From: Chryseobacterium sp. JM1
Lineage (GTDB): Bacteria; Bacteroidota; Bacteroidia; Flavobacteriales; Weeksellaceae
Direction of reading: 5' to 3'
DNA: 64,000 nucleotides
NCBI RefSeq assembly: GCF_000737715.1
Contig: NZ_JPRN01000005.1
Location: 1 to 64,000 of the forward strand
Shown here: piece after piece, positions 8,379 through 16,845 of the stretch
How the letters are laid out: the number at the start of each line of letters is the position of its first letter
Position numbering within the stretch: position 1 is the first letter of the stretch
Notes under the pieces: generated by a model
The model's input: only the letters and a program-made list of their open reading frames with translations
Database searches by the model: none
Told to the model about the DNA's origin: nothing
Position numbers and translations under genes: made by a program

Positions 8379-9749
8379 ATGAAAAATCTATTTTTTACCT
8401 TTTGCATCTTTTCTTCTTTAATCGTTAATGCCCAGAGCATTAATTTAGTGGAATTTGCATCCGGGCTTACCAGTCCCGTTGAGATTACGAATGCCAATGA
8501 TACCCGTCTGTTCGTCGTACAGCAGGACGGAATCATCAAGATCATCCAGCCCAACGGAACGATCAACAGCGCAGATTTTATGAACATCAGTTCCAAAGTT
8601 CTTTATGGTGGCGAACGCGGTCTTCTGGGTCTTGCGTTTCATCCCCAATATGCAACTAACGGATATTTCTTTGTTTATTACAACAACACAGCAGGAAATA
8701 TTATCGTAGCGAGATATTCCGTAAACCCTACCAACCCGGATCTGGGCGATCCTACGACTGAAAAAATTCTTCTGAATATTCCAAAACCTTTTGACAACCA
8801 TAATGGCGGAAGTATTCATTTTGCGCCTGACGGAAATCTTTGGGTCGTAACAGGAGATGGAGGTAGCGGCGGTGATCCCAACAATAATTCCCAAAACATC
8901 AATTCACTTCTGGGAAAAATGTTGAGAATAGACGTGAATGCCACAGGACCGTATAATATTCCTCCCGGAAATCCTTTTGCAGGAACTTCAGTAAACGGAC
9001 TTGACGAAATCTGGTCTTACGGGCTTAGAAATGCATGGAAATTTTCATTTGATACAACCACTGGAAATGTCATGATCGCTGATGTAGGCCAGGGACAAAT
9101 TGAAGAAATTAACAGAATGCCTATCACACAGGCAGGAATCAATTACGGATGGCGCTGTTATGAAGGTAACAATGCCTACAATACGGCCGGATGTGCAGCA
9201 ATGAATACCATGACTTTCCCGGTAGCGGTGTACAACCACTCCGGAGGCAGATGCTCAATTACTGGTGGCTATGTTTACAGAGGAACCCAATATCCTGCAC
9301 TTCAGGGTAAATATTTCTTTGCCGATTACTGTTCTACCCAGATCGGAATATTGAATGCGGATAATTCCATTGTTTGGGGACCTGCCAGTTCAGGAAATAA
9401 TTTCTCTACGTTCGGGCAGAACTCCCAGAAAGAACTGTTTGTAGCAGCTGTGACCAGCGGAAAAATATTTAAAATCACCACCGGAACTCTGGGAACGGGT
9501 GAAACTTCTGAATTTAATCCTATCAGCATTCATCCTAATCCGGCTTCTGAAAAAGTTTTCATTGAAGGACTGACAGACAAAAACAGCACCGTAGACCTGA
9601 CCAGTACAGAAGGAAAAATAGTTTTAGAGAAAGCGAAAATTGAAAATGACGGCAGTATTGATATTACAGGAATTCCTCCGGGAGCTTATTACCTGATGAT
9701 AAAATCGGGGGACATGAAGTCTTACAGCCAGAAACTGATGATTAAATAG
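8379..9749 (+). CDS. PQQ-dependent sugar dehydrogenase-like protein with T9SS sorting domain
   Basis: The start is set at the second in-frame ATG (8379) because MKNLFFTFCIFSSLIVNAQS is a clean signal peptide there, giving 456 residues. The body is a six-bladed GSDH beta-propeller (glucose/sorbosone dehydrogenase family). It shows RGLLGLAFHPQY, the active-site segment DNHNGGSIHFAPDGNLWV with catalytic-type His near residue 140, and SYGLRNAWKFSFD. Family members oxidise aldoses in the periplasm or outside the cell with PQQ. The last 75 residues (starting IHPNPASEKVFIEG and ending YSQKLMIK) are a type IX secretion C-terminal domain, so it is probably exported and surface-attached. No PQQ synthesis genes are in view. 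Confidence 0.9.
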   Translation: MKNLFFTFCIFSSLIVNAQSINLVEFASGLTSPVEITNANDTRLFVVQQDGIIKIIQPNGTINSADFMNISSKVLYGGERGLLGLAFHPQYATNGYFFVYYNNTAGNIIVARYSVNPTNPDLGDPTTEKILLNIPKPFDNHNGGSIHFAPDGNLWVVTGDGGSGGDPNNNSQNINSLLGKMLRIDVNATGPYNIPPGNPFAGTSVNGLDEIWSYGLRNAWKFSFDTTTGNVMIADVGQGQIEEINRMPITQAGINYGWRCYEGNNAYNTAGCAAMNTMTFPVAVYNHSGGRCSITGGYVYRGTQYPALQGKYFFADYCSTQIGILNADNSIVWGPASSGNNFSTFGQNSQKELFVAAVTSGKIFKITTGTLGTGETSEFNPISIHPNPASEKVFIEGLTDKNSTVDLTSTEGKIVLEKAKIENDGSIDITGIPPGAYYLMIKSGDMKSYSQKLMIK

Positions 9750-9751
9750 TG

Positions 9752-9868
9752 AGATTCGGGATACGAGTTTGAGTGCCTGAGTGTTTTAGAGTAAATGCGT
9801 TATTATCTGAAATCTGAATGAAATGTCATGGATCTTGACTCTTTATTCTTGGCTCTTCATTCTCAATT
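9752..9868 (-). repeat. R1 dispersed repeat, copy 3
   Basis: In minus orientation this carries GAGCCAAGAATAAAGAGTC, TTCAGATTTCAGATAATAAC and CACTCAAACTCGTATCCCG, in the R1 order. It fills the gap between the sugar dehydrogenase gene and its terminator. Confidence 0.6.
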
Positions 9869-9879
9869 CAACAAAAATT

Positions 9880-11073
9880 TTAAGCCTCAATATCTTTTAT
9901 TGGGGCTTTTTTTAAATACAGAAAACCTGCTGCCAAAAATACTGGAATCAGCAAAACGATTCTTTCCAGCTTTGATAATCTCTCTATTTCATTTTCAAAA
10001 AGATTATTCTGAAAAATAGCTACCAGCACAACTGAAATCACAAAGATTAAAATTTCAAACCAGGAGAGGCGTTCATCCGAAATTTCCCCATCGGAAAACC
10101 TGTTGCTTAACACCCAAAATCCCAGAAAAAGAACCATAAAAGGAAATGCCCATATCCTGAAAGTATCCCATGCTATGGCGTGAAGCAAAAGCGGAAATAA
10201 AGAAACAGCTGCCAGAAGAAGAAGGATATATTTATTAACTTTTCTGAACTGTCTGACTGCAAGATAGATCATAAAGAAGATGGGAAGCCCGAATTTAACT
10301 GCATTTTTAGACAGAAACATCCTTTCTACAAAAAATGGACTCTCCTGCTTAAGATAGGTTCCAAAACTTTCTGTATAAGCTGAGGAAATCATCGCCGCGA
10401 CTTTTCGGCTTATAAAACCTGTATTCTCCAGATAATGCAGAATAAACTGATCATTTTCCTTCCCATACAATTCCTGATAAAAAGATACACAAAGCGTAGC
10501 CGCTACGGGTAACAACAGGAACAGGCTTACTTTTTTAAACAAAACCAATGTTTTACCGGGCGTTTCATAGACCAGAAGCGCAAAAAGACAGACAGGAACC
10601 ATCAGAAAAAATGATATCTCATGAATTATTACCGCAAACACGGTCAGCAGCGAAGCCAGAAACACTTTTTTATTCCTGATTAAATAAACCGCGAGTATGG
10701 TCAGAAGGAAGATCACATGATCAAGATAGCCAATAAGATGTGCCGATAGCACAACATATTGTGAAAGAAAAAAGACCACATAGAACAAAACCTTCCTGAT
10801 GCTGTAATTCTTTAGGGTATCACGGACGGAAATAATGATTATTGCCGTATACAAAAGCAATAATATACCAGCAGATAAAATCTGAATGTGCAGTATACTT
10901 TTCTCAAAAAAGTAACCGAAAATTTCTCCGGCCAGTCCCCTTTTTATAAATCCGAACCGGTAATCCATCAGCCAGTGGGCTTCAGACCATTCGTTGGGAA
11001 GCCTTATCGTCTTGACGACACTAAAGGCCAGGGTGTATACATATAGAAAAACAATCAGAAACTTCCGGTTCAT
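9880..11073 (-). CDS. polytopic membrane protein, unknown function
   Basis: The 397-residue protein has roughly ten predicted membrane helices. Among these are segments near residues 5-20, 65-82, 95-115, 120-140, 145-168, 180-200, 260-280, 285-303, 310-330 and 345-365. A conserved-looking soluble N-terminal segment, WLMDYRFGFIKRGLAGEIF, follows helix 1; similar 'FIKRGL.G' segments occur in EpsG/Wzy-like polymer and glycosyltransferase membrane proteins, but I cannot assign it. It starts 9 bases after hemN and is probably in one operon with it. No functional link to haem synthesis is evident. Confidence 0.8.
   Translation of the reverse strand: MNRKFLIVFLYVYTLAFSVVKTIRLPNEWSEAHWLMDYRFGFIKRGLAGEIFGYFFEKSILHIQILSAGILLLLYTAIIIISVRDTLKNYSIRKVLFYVVFFLSQYVVLSAHLIGYLDHVIFLLTILAVYLIRNKKVFLASLLTVFAVIIHEISFFLMVPVCLFALLVYETPGKTLVLFKKVSLFLLLPVAATLCVSFYQELYGKENDQFILHYLENTGFISRKVAAMISSAYTESFGTYLKQESPFFVERMFLSKNAVKFGLPIFFMIYLAVRQFRKVNKYILLLLAAVSLFPLLLHAIAWDTFRIWAFPFMVLFLGFWVLSNRFSDGEISDERLSWFEILIFVISVVLVAIFQNNLFENEIERLSKLERIVLLIPVFLAAGFLYLKKAPIKDIEA
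9882..9915 (+). terminator. Terminator placed inside the 3' end of the opposing gene
   Basis: AAGCCTCAATA (9882-9892) pairs with TATTGGGGCTT (9898-9908), with one mismatch, and a run of T follows on the plus strand. It lies 130 bases after the sugar dehydrogenase stop. It covers the last codons of the convergent membrane-protein gene, which stops at 9880. Confidence 0.7.
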
Positions 11074-11082
11074 CTTCTATTG

Positions 11083-12441
11083 TTATATCGTCATAGAGAA
11101 AATCCTCGTTTCAGGTTTATTTCTCATCATTCTGAGATCAAATACCATCGCGACGTTTCTCGTAAATGCTCTTCCTTTTTCTGTAATCTTAATCTGATTA
11201 TCGTACATCTCCACCAATTCATCTTTCTCCATTTCCTCCAGCATTTCAAATGCATTCTCCAGTTCCGGGAACGAATTTTTATCTGTAAATGTAGTTTCCA
11301 GTTGACACATCAGATTCAGAATATGTCTTCTCACAGTAAGGTCTTCCTGATCCAGAATATGACCTTTCACTACCGGAATCTGACCTTCTTCCACCATCTT
11401 CTGATATTCTTCCACTGTTTTCACATTCTGGGCAAAAGCATACCAGGAATCTGAGATGGCAGACATTCCAAGACCAACCATCAATTGGGTATTGCTTGAA
11501 GTATAGCCCATAAAGTTTCTGTGCAGTTTTTTATGAATCAAAGATTGGTACAGATCATCATGTTCCAGAGAAAAATGGTCCATTCCCACTTCGATATATC
11601 CTAAATCCTGAAGAAGTTTTTTACCGTCTTCATATAAACGGCGTTTTTCTTCACCACTTGGAAGGTCATTTTCGTCAAAACCTCTCTGCCCTACTCCTTT
11701 TACCCACGGAACGTGTGCGTAGGAATAAAATGCTAATCTGTCAGGCTTCAGCTCCATTGTTTTTCTGATCGTGTGTTCCATAGCTTCCCAACTTTGATGT
11801 GGGAGTCCGAACACCAGATCATGACTGATTCCGCTGTACCCGATTTCTTTCGCCCATTCCGTTACATTCTTCACATTTTCAAAGGGCTGAATTCTGTTAA
11901 TGGCTTTCTGAACCTTAGGATCATAATCCTGAACTCCAAAACTCACTCTTCTGAATCCAAGGTCATATAAGGTCTGAAGATGGTCTCTTGTGGTATTATT
12001 CGGATGTCCTTCAAAAGAGAATTCAGGATGTTCTGCAATTTCCACCGATTCAAAAATCCCTTCCAATAAGGTTTTTAAGTTTTTAGGTGAAAAAAATGTA
12101 GGGGTACCTCCTCCAAGGTGAAGTTCTTTCAGTTTCGGTTTTTCTTCAAAAAGTTCAAGATAGAGTTTCCACTCCTTTAAAACGCTTTCCAGATATGGAA
12201 TTTCAACGCTGTGCTGTTTGGTAATACGCTTGTGACAGGCACAAAACGTACACAATGCCTCGCAGAAAGGCAGGTGAATATAAATAGAAATTCCCTCCTC
12301 TGCATTGCTCTCATGAAAAGACCTGATCACCGTCTCCCGCCACTTTTCGGGCGAAAATGTTGACTCGTCCCAGTAAGGAACAGTGGGATAAGACGTGTAA
12401 CGCGGTCCGGGAATATTATACTTATCTATTAAAGAATTCAT
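11083..12441 (-). CDS. hemN: oxygen-independent coproporphyrinogen III oxidase
   Basis: The 452-residue radical-SAM enzyme converts coproporphyrinogen III to protoporphyrinogen IX without oxygen, in haem synthesis. It starts with the HemN-specific NIPGPRYTSYPTVPYW. The motif HLPFCEALCTFCACHK places the cluster cysteines at 60, 64 and 67 with an extra Cys at 69, exactly the CX3CX2CXC form of true HemN and not of HemW. HLGGGTPTF and SFGVQDYDPKVQKAINRIQP follow as expected. The C-terminal HemN domain (about 360-452) is intact. A TAATTTTG -7 box lies about 58 bases upstream. The downstream membrane protein gene follows 9 bases later. Confidence 0.96.
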   Translation of the reverse strand: MNSLIDKYNIPGPRYTSYPTVPYWDESTFSPEKWRETVIRSFHESNAEEGISIYIHLPFCEALCTFCACHKRITKQHSVEIPYLESVLKEWKLYLELFEEKPKLKELHLGGGTPTFFSPKNLKTLLEGIFESVEIAEHPEFSFEGHPNNTTRDHLQTLYDLGFRRVSFGVQDYDPKVQKAINRIQPFENVKNVTEWAKEIGYSGISHDLVFGLPHQSWEAMEHTIRKTMELKPDRLAFYSYAHVPWVKGVGQRGFDENDLPSGEEKRRLYEDGKKLLQDLGYIEVGMDHFSLEHDDLYQSLIHKKLHRNFMGYTSSNTQLMVGLGMSAISDSWYAFAQNVKTVEEYQKMVEEGQIPVVKGHILDQEDLTVRRHILNLMCQLETTFTDKNSFPELENAFEMLEEMEKDELVEMYDNQIKITEKGRAFTRNVAMVFDLRMMRNKPETRIFSMTI

Positions 12442-12498
12442 TTCAAAATTTAAAATATTATCGAATCATGAAATTGGAACCAAACCAGTTTCATCCTG

Positions 12499-12506
12499 CA
12501 AAATTA
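12499..12506 (-). promoter_or_regulatory. -7 box (TAATTTTG) before hemN
   Basis: The minus strand reads TTAATTTTGCAGG, an exact TAnnTTTG match 58 bases before the hemN start. No TTTG lies at the usual -33 spacing. Confidence 0.4.
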
Positions 12507-12651
12507 ACCATTAGTTATGAATTTTAAACCATGAAATATATTAGGCCGTATTTTATAATGAGTCTAAATACGGTGGTTACTGGAATTTCTCCAAGAATGA
12601 TAAATTCTATACGTAAGATTTACAATTCTGATGCAGTTATTATTCTTTCTG

Positions 12652-13662
12652 TTAAAACTTTAATTTCATCACAGAAATCCTGTCTTTTCCTGCAAAAACA
12701 ACTGTATTTCCATTGACCCAACTGCAAACAAAGAATCCTTTTTCATCTGAAATTTTCTTCCAGGTTTTCCCGAAATCAGAAGAATAACTGATGTGCTGAT
12801 CTCCTACTGAAATCATTTCCTTACCCATGGAGCCAGGTTTAATTTTTACACATGTAGTGTAGCCTGCATTCTGTCCGGATGCCTGAATCTGCCAGCTTTC
12901 GCCACCATCATTTGTCGTAGCAATATTATTGATATTGGCATCCTGCTTGGTATAGTCGCCGCCTACTGCAACGCCAAAGTTGTCATCATAAAAATCTATT
13001 GAATACATTCCCTGAGAAGATTCTCCCTGAATAAAAGGCGTGTTGAATACTTCGATTTCTTCCGTTTTAAAATTTAATCTTAAAATTCGTGAAGATTTCC
13101 CTCCTGTGGCAACCCACAGATATTTTTTTGTGGAAGCAATGTTGGTATTACTTGCTGCAAATGCGGCTTCACCAGAGTTTAGCTTTACTTTATTTTCAAA
13201 AAAACTCCATTCCCCATTTTTGTAAATGATCAGTTTCAATCTGTTATCATCCGTATCACTAAAAGCAAAAGCCTGTTTTTGATTGACAAAATGAAAAGCA
13301 TCATAAAATGCGGCCTTACTCATATCAGTAAAAACAAGCCTGTATTTTAAATTTTTCTTATCAATCTTAAAAAAATAAGCCGGACTTTCAATATTTACAG
13401 CATACAGAGAATCTTTATCCTGCGCCAGCGTTCTGAACTGAAGCTTCTTTTCAGATAATCTGATCTGTTTCTGATTTTTGATATTCTTCAGATCAACAAA
13501 CCCGAACTTAGAATCTGTTCCGCTGTACCAGACTTTCCCGCCATCAACTTCCAGAGCACGGATGCTTATTTTATCATTAAGAATGGTCTCGAAACTTTCT
13601 ATCTGTTGAGAAAATGTAAAAATTCCCATAAAGGAAAATACAATGAGGATTAGCTTTTTCAT
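12652..13662 (-). CDS. exported BNR/YCF48-like beta-propeller protein
   Basis: The start is placed at the fourth codon of the longest frame, because MKKLILIVFSFMGIFTFSQQ is a standard flavobacterial signal peptide; the protein then has 336 residues. The mature chain shows BNR/Asp-box-like turns, NDGGESWQIQ near 250 and SDFGKTWKKISDEKGFFV near 300. The repeated GGKVWYSGTDSKFGFV type strands fit a propeller like the YCF48 or sialidase-like folds. Proteins annotated as 'oxidoreductase' in related genomes look like this, but no catalytic residues can be named. It is probably periplasmic or surface-exposed. The permease terminator overlaps its promoter region. Confidence 0.8.
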   Translation of the reverse strand: MKKLILIVFSFMGIFTFSQQIESFETILNDKISIRALEVDGGKVWYSGTDSKFGFVDLKNIKNQKQIRLSEKKLQFRTLAQDKDSLYAVNIESPAYFFKIDKKNLKYRLVFTDMSKAAFYDAFHFVNQKQAFAFSDTDDNRLKLIIYKNGEWSFFENKVKLNSGEAAFAASNTNIASTKKYLWVATGGKSSRILRLNFKTEEIEVFNTPFIQGESSQGMYSIDFYDDNFGVAVGGDYTKQDANINNIATTNDGGESWQIQASGQNAGYTTCVKIKPGSMGKEMISVGDQHISYSSDFGKTWKKISDEKGFFVCSWVNGNTVVFAGKDRISVMKLKF

Positions 13663-13672
13663 ATAAGACAAA

Positions 13673-13703
13673 AATAAAAAATCCGCAGTAATCTGCGGAT
13701 TTT
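13673..13703 (-). terminator. Terminator of the amino-acid permease gene
   Basis: AAAATCCGCAG (13678-13688) pairs perfectly with CTGCGGATTTT (13693-13703) over a 4-base loop. Read on the minus strand it is followed by T-rich sequence. It lies 14 bases past the permease stop and 11 bases before the next gene's start. Confidence 0.85.
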
Positions 13704-13716
13704 GACTGTATGTTTT

Positions 13717-15258
13717 TTAATCTAAATCATGTTTTTCCAAAGGCTCCTGTTCTGCTTTGAAAGTTTCTCCGTAACCTCCGTTCTGAAGCTTAGAGTGTTT
13801 TTTACTGTACAGGAAGTATACAAAGAATCCGATGATCAGCCATGCGAAAGAATACATCTGTGCTTCTTTACTTAGGTTAAAGATCAGATAAACGTTGATC
13901 GCAATACCTAAACAGGCAATAAGCGGTAAAGCCGGAACTTTAAAGTTTCTCTGTAAAGCAGGTTCTTTTACTCTTAATACCCATACTGCCACACATACCA
14001 TGGTAAACGCAAACAGGGTTCCGAAACTCGTCATATGTGCAAGGTCATTAATCGGGGTAAGCGAAGCCACAATAGCAATCACAACTCCTAAAATAAGAAG
14101 GTTTTTCGTAGGCACTCCGGTTTTAGGATTCACTTTTGAAAAAGTAGCAGGAATCAATCCGTCTTTAGACATTCCCAGGAAAATTCTTGACTGCCCCATG
14201 ATCATTACCATCAATACGGAAATCAATCCTACGGTAGCAGCAATGGTGATAATGTATCCTGCCCACGCGTATCCTGCAATATCAAATGCATAAGCCACAG
14301 GAGCTTTGATCGCATCCGGATATTTTCCAAGTGGATTAAAGTCTGTGTAATGCATCATTCCCGTTAGCACTAAAGAAACAAGGATATATAAAAGTGTACA
14401 GATGATCAGCGAAGCGATGATGGCAAACGGTACGTCTTTTTTAGGGTTAATAGCTTCTCCCGCCTGAGTGGAAACGGCATCGAAACCTACATACGCAAAG
14501 AAAATAGCAGAGGCTCCGGCCACTACTCCGGCAATACCGTAAGCAGAATGCGATACCCCATTTTCTGTGATGGTGGTAGGCTCAGGAATGAAAGGAATCC
14601 AGTTTTTAAATGGCTCAGCAGAGTTTAAAATAATAAAAGCTCCTGCAATGATCACGAAGATAATAGCGGAAACTTTAAGTACTACGATGAAATTATTAGC
14701 TTTAGCAGCCCCTTTTGTTCCTCTTACAAGGATTGAGATCACGAAGAAAACAATCAGAAACGCAGGTAAGTTCATAGAGAAACCTGAATTTCCTGCTGCA
14801 ATATAAGTCTGCGGATCTGTGGTAAGATAAGCCGGAAGATGCAGCCCGAACATTTTGAGGAGTTTCGCAAAATATCCCGACCAGGAGACGGCGACGGTCA
14901 TGGATCCCATAGCGTATTCCAGTATCAGCCCCCATCCTATGATCCAGGCGAAGATTTCTCCCACCGTTCCATAAGCGTAAGCATAAGCTGATCCCTCTAC
15001 AGGAAGAATGGAAGCAAACTCTGCATAACATAATGCTGCAAATACGCAGGCGATACCCGCGATTACAAATGAAAGTGCCAGTGCAGGCCCTGCATTATAA
15101 TAAGCCCCCGTTCCCGTAAGCACAAAAATTCCTCCTCCAATGATGGCCCCGATCCCGATAGCAGTAAGGCTCCATTTTCCCAGAACGCGTTTCAGCTGGC
15201 TCTTTTTGATATCAGCTTCATAAGCGCTCATTGGTTTCTTAACCCAAATTTTAGACAT
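13717..15258 (-). CDS. APC family amino-acid permease (cationic amino-acid transporter type)
   Basis: The 513-residue inner-membrane protein has about 12-13 helices. The helix-1 motif GIGAIIGGGIFVLTGTGA is the unwound substrate-binding signature of the APC superfamily. FFAYVGFDAVSTQAGEAINP in helix 6 and PKRDIP-like PKKDVPFAII after it mark the CAT/YfnA branch. The tail QEPLEKHDLD is cytoplasmic and charged. It probably imports amino acids with protons; the exact substrate is unknown. The gene is monocistronic, ended by a perfect terminator. The 168 bases upstream, shared with divergent pnuC, are very AT-rich and hold no clear operator. Confidence 0.92.
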   Translation of the reverse strand: MSKIWVKKPMSAYEADIKKSQLKRVLGKWSLTAIGIGAIIGGGIFVLTGTGAYYNAGPALALSFVIAGIACVFAALCYAEFASILPVEGSAYAYAYGTVGEIFAWIIGWGLILEYAMGSMTVAVSWSGYFAKLLKMFGLHLPAYLTTDPQTYIAAGNSGFSMNLPAFLIVFFVISILVRGTKGAAKANNFIVVLKVSAIIFVIIAGAFIILNSAEPFKNWIPFIPEPTTITENGVSHSAYGIAGVVAGASAIFFAYVGFDAVSTQAGEAINPKKDVPFAIIASLIICTLLYILVSLVLTGMMHYTDFNPLGKYPDAIKAPVAYAFDIAGYAWAGYIITIAATVGLISVLMVMIMGQSRIFLGMSKDGLIPATFSKVNPKTGVPTKNLLILGVVIAIVASLTPINDLAHMTSFGTLFAFTMVCVAVWVLRVKEPALQRNFKVPALPLIACLGIAINVYLIFNLSKEAQMYSFAWLIIGFFVYFLYSKKHSKLQNGGYGETFKAEQEPLEKHDLD

Positions 15259-15426
15259 GTTTTTTTATTTAATTAAAGATTTACGAAAATATAAAAAATT
15301 TACAAACTTCAATGTTTATTGATAAACTTTCATCATTTAATTTAAATTATAAAACTTAAAAAACTGATGTCCATATAATTTAACTCATTTTTCACTTATT
15401 TTATTTTTTTGCTTATTTTTGATCAC

Positions 15427-16104
15427 ATGAATTTATATGATCTTTTTGTAAAGCCTTATGAGAACTACAGTGCTTTACAAATCTTGCTGGAGGCTACAGG
15501 AACATTTTTCGGAATTCTGAGCGTTTATTTTTCTATCAAAAAAAATATATGGGTATACCCTACCGGCATCATCTCCACCCTGATCTATGTGTACATTCTT
15601 TTTAATTTCGGGCTGCTTGGCGACTGTATGATCAACGTGTATTATACGGCAATGAGTGTTTACGGATGGATCTTATGGTCCAAAAACTCTAAAGACCACG
15701 TTCATGTAGATGTTTCCTGGGCTACCAACAGAGAAAGAATGTTCGCAGGCGTTCTTTTTATATTAAGTCTCGCACTGGTAACACTGATCTATTATTACAA
15801 ACCTTATATAGATAATCAGTTTTCTATGCAGGGTACGAATTTAGGACTGTATCATCTTGACTGGGCGAATTGGCTGGATGTGATCACCACTTCTATATTT
15901 TTAGTCGGCATGTGGTTTATGGCCAGACAACGCATTGAGAACTGGATTTTCTGGATCATCGGAGATTTTATATGCATCCCGATGATGATTTTTAAGGAGC
16001 TTGGAATCACTTCGGTTCAATATTTGGTATTTACTATAATGGCTATCTTAGGATACGTCAGTTGGAAAAAAAGTTTAAAAGAAAAAAGTACAATAAAGTC
16101 ATGA
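15427..16104 (+). CDS. pnuC: PnuC-family vitamin/nucleoside transporter
   Basis: The start is the ATG at 15427; an in-frame TTG 18 bases earlier would add only six residues. The 225-residue protein has seven predicted helices. It shows the PnuC-type segments EATGTFFGILSVYFSIKKN, WVYPTGIISTLIYVYILF and INVYYTAMSVYGWILW, whose aromatic residues form the ligand pocket. PnuC proteins move nicotinamide riboside, thiamine or other unphosphorylated vitamins across the inner membrane, with trapping by phosphorylation. The substrate here is unclear: no TPP riboswitch or kinase gene is adjacent. The stop overlaps the next gene's ATG (ATGA), which implies translational coupling. Confidence 0.92.
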   Translation: MNLYDLFVKPYENYSALQILLEATGTFFGILSVYFSIKKNIWVYPTGIISTLIYVYILFNFGLLGDCMINVYYTAMSVYGWILWSKNSKDHVHVDVSWATNRERMFAGVLFILSLALVTLIYYYKPYIDNQFSMQGTNLGLYHLDWANWLDVITTSIFLVGMWFMARQRIENWIFWIIGDFICIPMMIFKELGITSVQYLVFTIMAILGYVSWKKSLKEKSTIKS

Positions 16105-16754
16105 AAAATTTACTTAAAATAGCATTCAGTATCGTTGCTATTAGTACTCTGACATCATGTTTAGCTTATTCAGACGGATATGCAAACAATGGTGGTTACG
16201 GAGACCCATATTATAACAACGGAAATTATTATGCTCCATCCGGTTATTACGGAAACGGCGGTTATTATGGAAATGACGGCTACTATTACAGAAATGACGT
16301 CAATTATTATTATGATAGTGGTGTTCCTTATTATTACTATAATTCAGGGAACAGCAGAAGAAAAGTATACGTAGAAAGAAGATCCAATTCCAATATAACT
16401 TCCCAAAGACCGAACAACGGATTCAGAGGACAGCCGACAGGCAGCGGAAACAGTAACAGCAATGGAAACGGATTCAGAAATCCAAACAGCGGTTACAATA
16501 ATGGTAACAACAACCAAAGACCACAAAGCAACAACGGAGGCTTCAGAAATCAAACGGGTGGAACTTACCAGAACAATCAGGGAAGCCAGAATAATCAGAA
16601 CAGTGGCGGTTTCAGAAACTCACAACCGAGTAACCAGAACAGCACCAGAACGGAATCTTCCGGCGGGTTCAGAGGAAGCTCAAGCTCCCAGAACAGCACT
16701 CCACAAAACAGCGGCACAACGAGACAGCAGTCCAGCGGAGGCGGATTTAGATAA
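16101..16754 (+). CDS. low-complexity Gly/Asn/Tyr/Ser-rich lipoprotein
   Basis: The start is taken at 16101, where MKNLLKIAFSIVAISTLTSC forms a signal peptide with lipobox and Cys20; a longer frame lacks this. The 217-residue product begins with a Tyr/Gly/Asn region (NNGGYGDPYYNNGNYY and similar, about 28-90). A basic segment, RRKVYVERRS, follows. The rest is Asn/Gln/Ser/Gly-rich, punctuated by six GFR units (NGFRG, NGFRN, GGFRN, GGFRN, GGFRG, GGGFR). No enzyme domain exists. It overlaps pnuC by 4 bases, although a link to vitamin uptake is not obvious. It may be a disordered surface or matrix protein; this is inference. Confidence 0.85.
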   Translation: MKNLLKIAFSIVAISTLTSCLAYSDGYANNGGYGDPYYNNGNYYAPSGYYGNGGYYGNDGYYYRNDVNYYYDSGVPYYYYNSGNSRRKVYVERRSNSNITSQRPNNGFRGQPTGSGNSNSNGNGFRNPNSGYNNGNNNQRPQSNNGGFRNQTGGTYQNNQGSQNNQNSGGFRNSQPSNQNSTRTESSGGFRGSSSSQNSTPQNSGTTRQQSSGGGFR

Positions 16755-16771
16755 AACGATTATAAATAAGA

Positions 16772-16800
16772 AAACGAACAGCTAACACTGTTCGTTTTTC
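16772..16800 (+). terminator. Terminator of the pnuC-lipoprotein operon
   Basis: AAACGAACAG (16772-16781) pairs perfectly with CTGTTCGTTT (16788-16797) over a 6-base loop, followed by TTTC. It separates this unit from dapF. Confidence 0.85.
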
Positions 16801-16813
16801 ATTTTAAATATAT

Positions 16814-16821
16814 TAATTTTG
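16814..16821 (+). promoter_or_regulatory. -7 box (TAATTTTG) before dapF
   Basis: TTAATTTTGC matches TAnnTTTG exactly, starts 14 bases after the upstream terminator and lies 24 bases before the dapF ATG. This position between a terminator and a gene supports a real promoter. Confidence 0.5.
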
Positions 16822-16845
16822 CTCGTTAATTTTACACTAAATAAT

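Noticed and set aside
12531..12716. Open frame of 61 codons between hemN and the BNR-like gene
   Set aside because: It overlaps the end of the BNR-like gene on the other strand and has no recognisable features.
15259..15426. Riboswitch (TPP or NAD type) before pnuC
   Set aside because: The 168 bases are almost all A/T and contain none of the conserved GC-rich cores of those RNAs.
16062..16100. Extension of the Gly/Asn/Tyr-rich lipoprotein into pnuC
   Set aside because: The added residues are highly basic and displace the lipobox; the ATGA overlap is a normal coupling.
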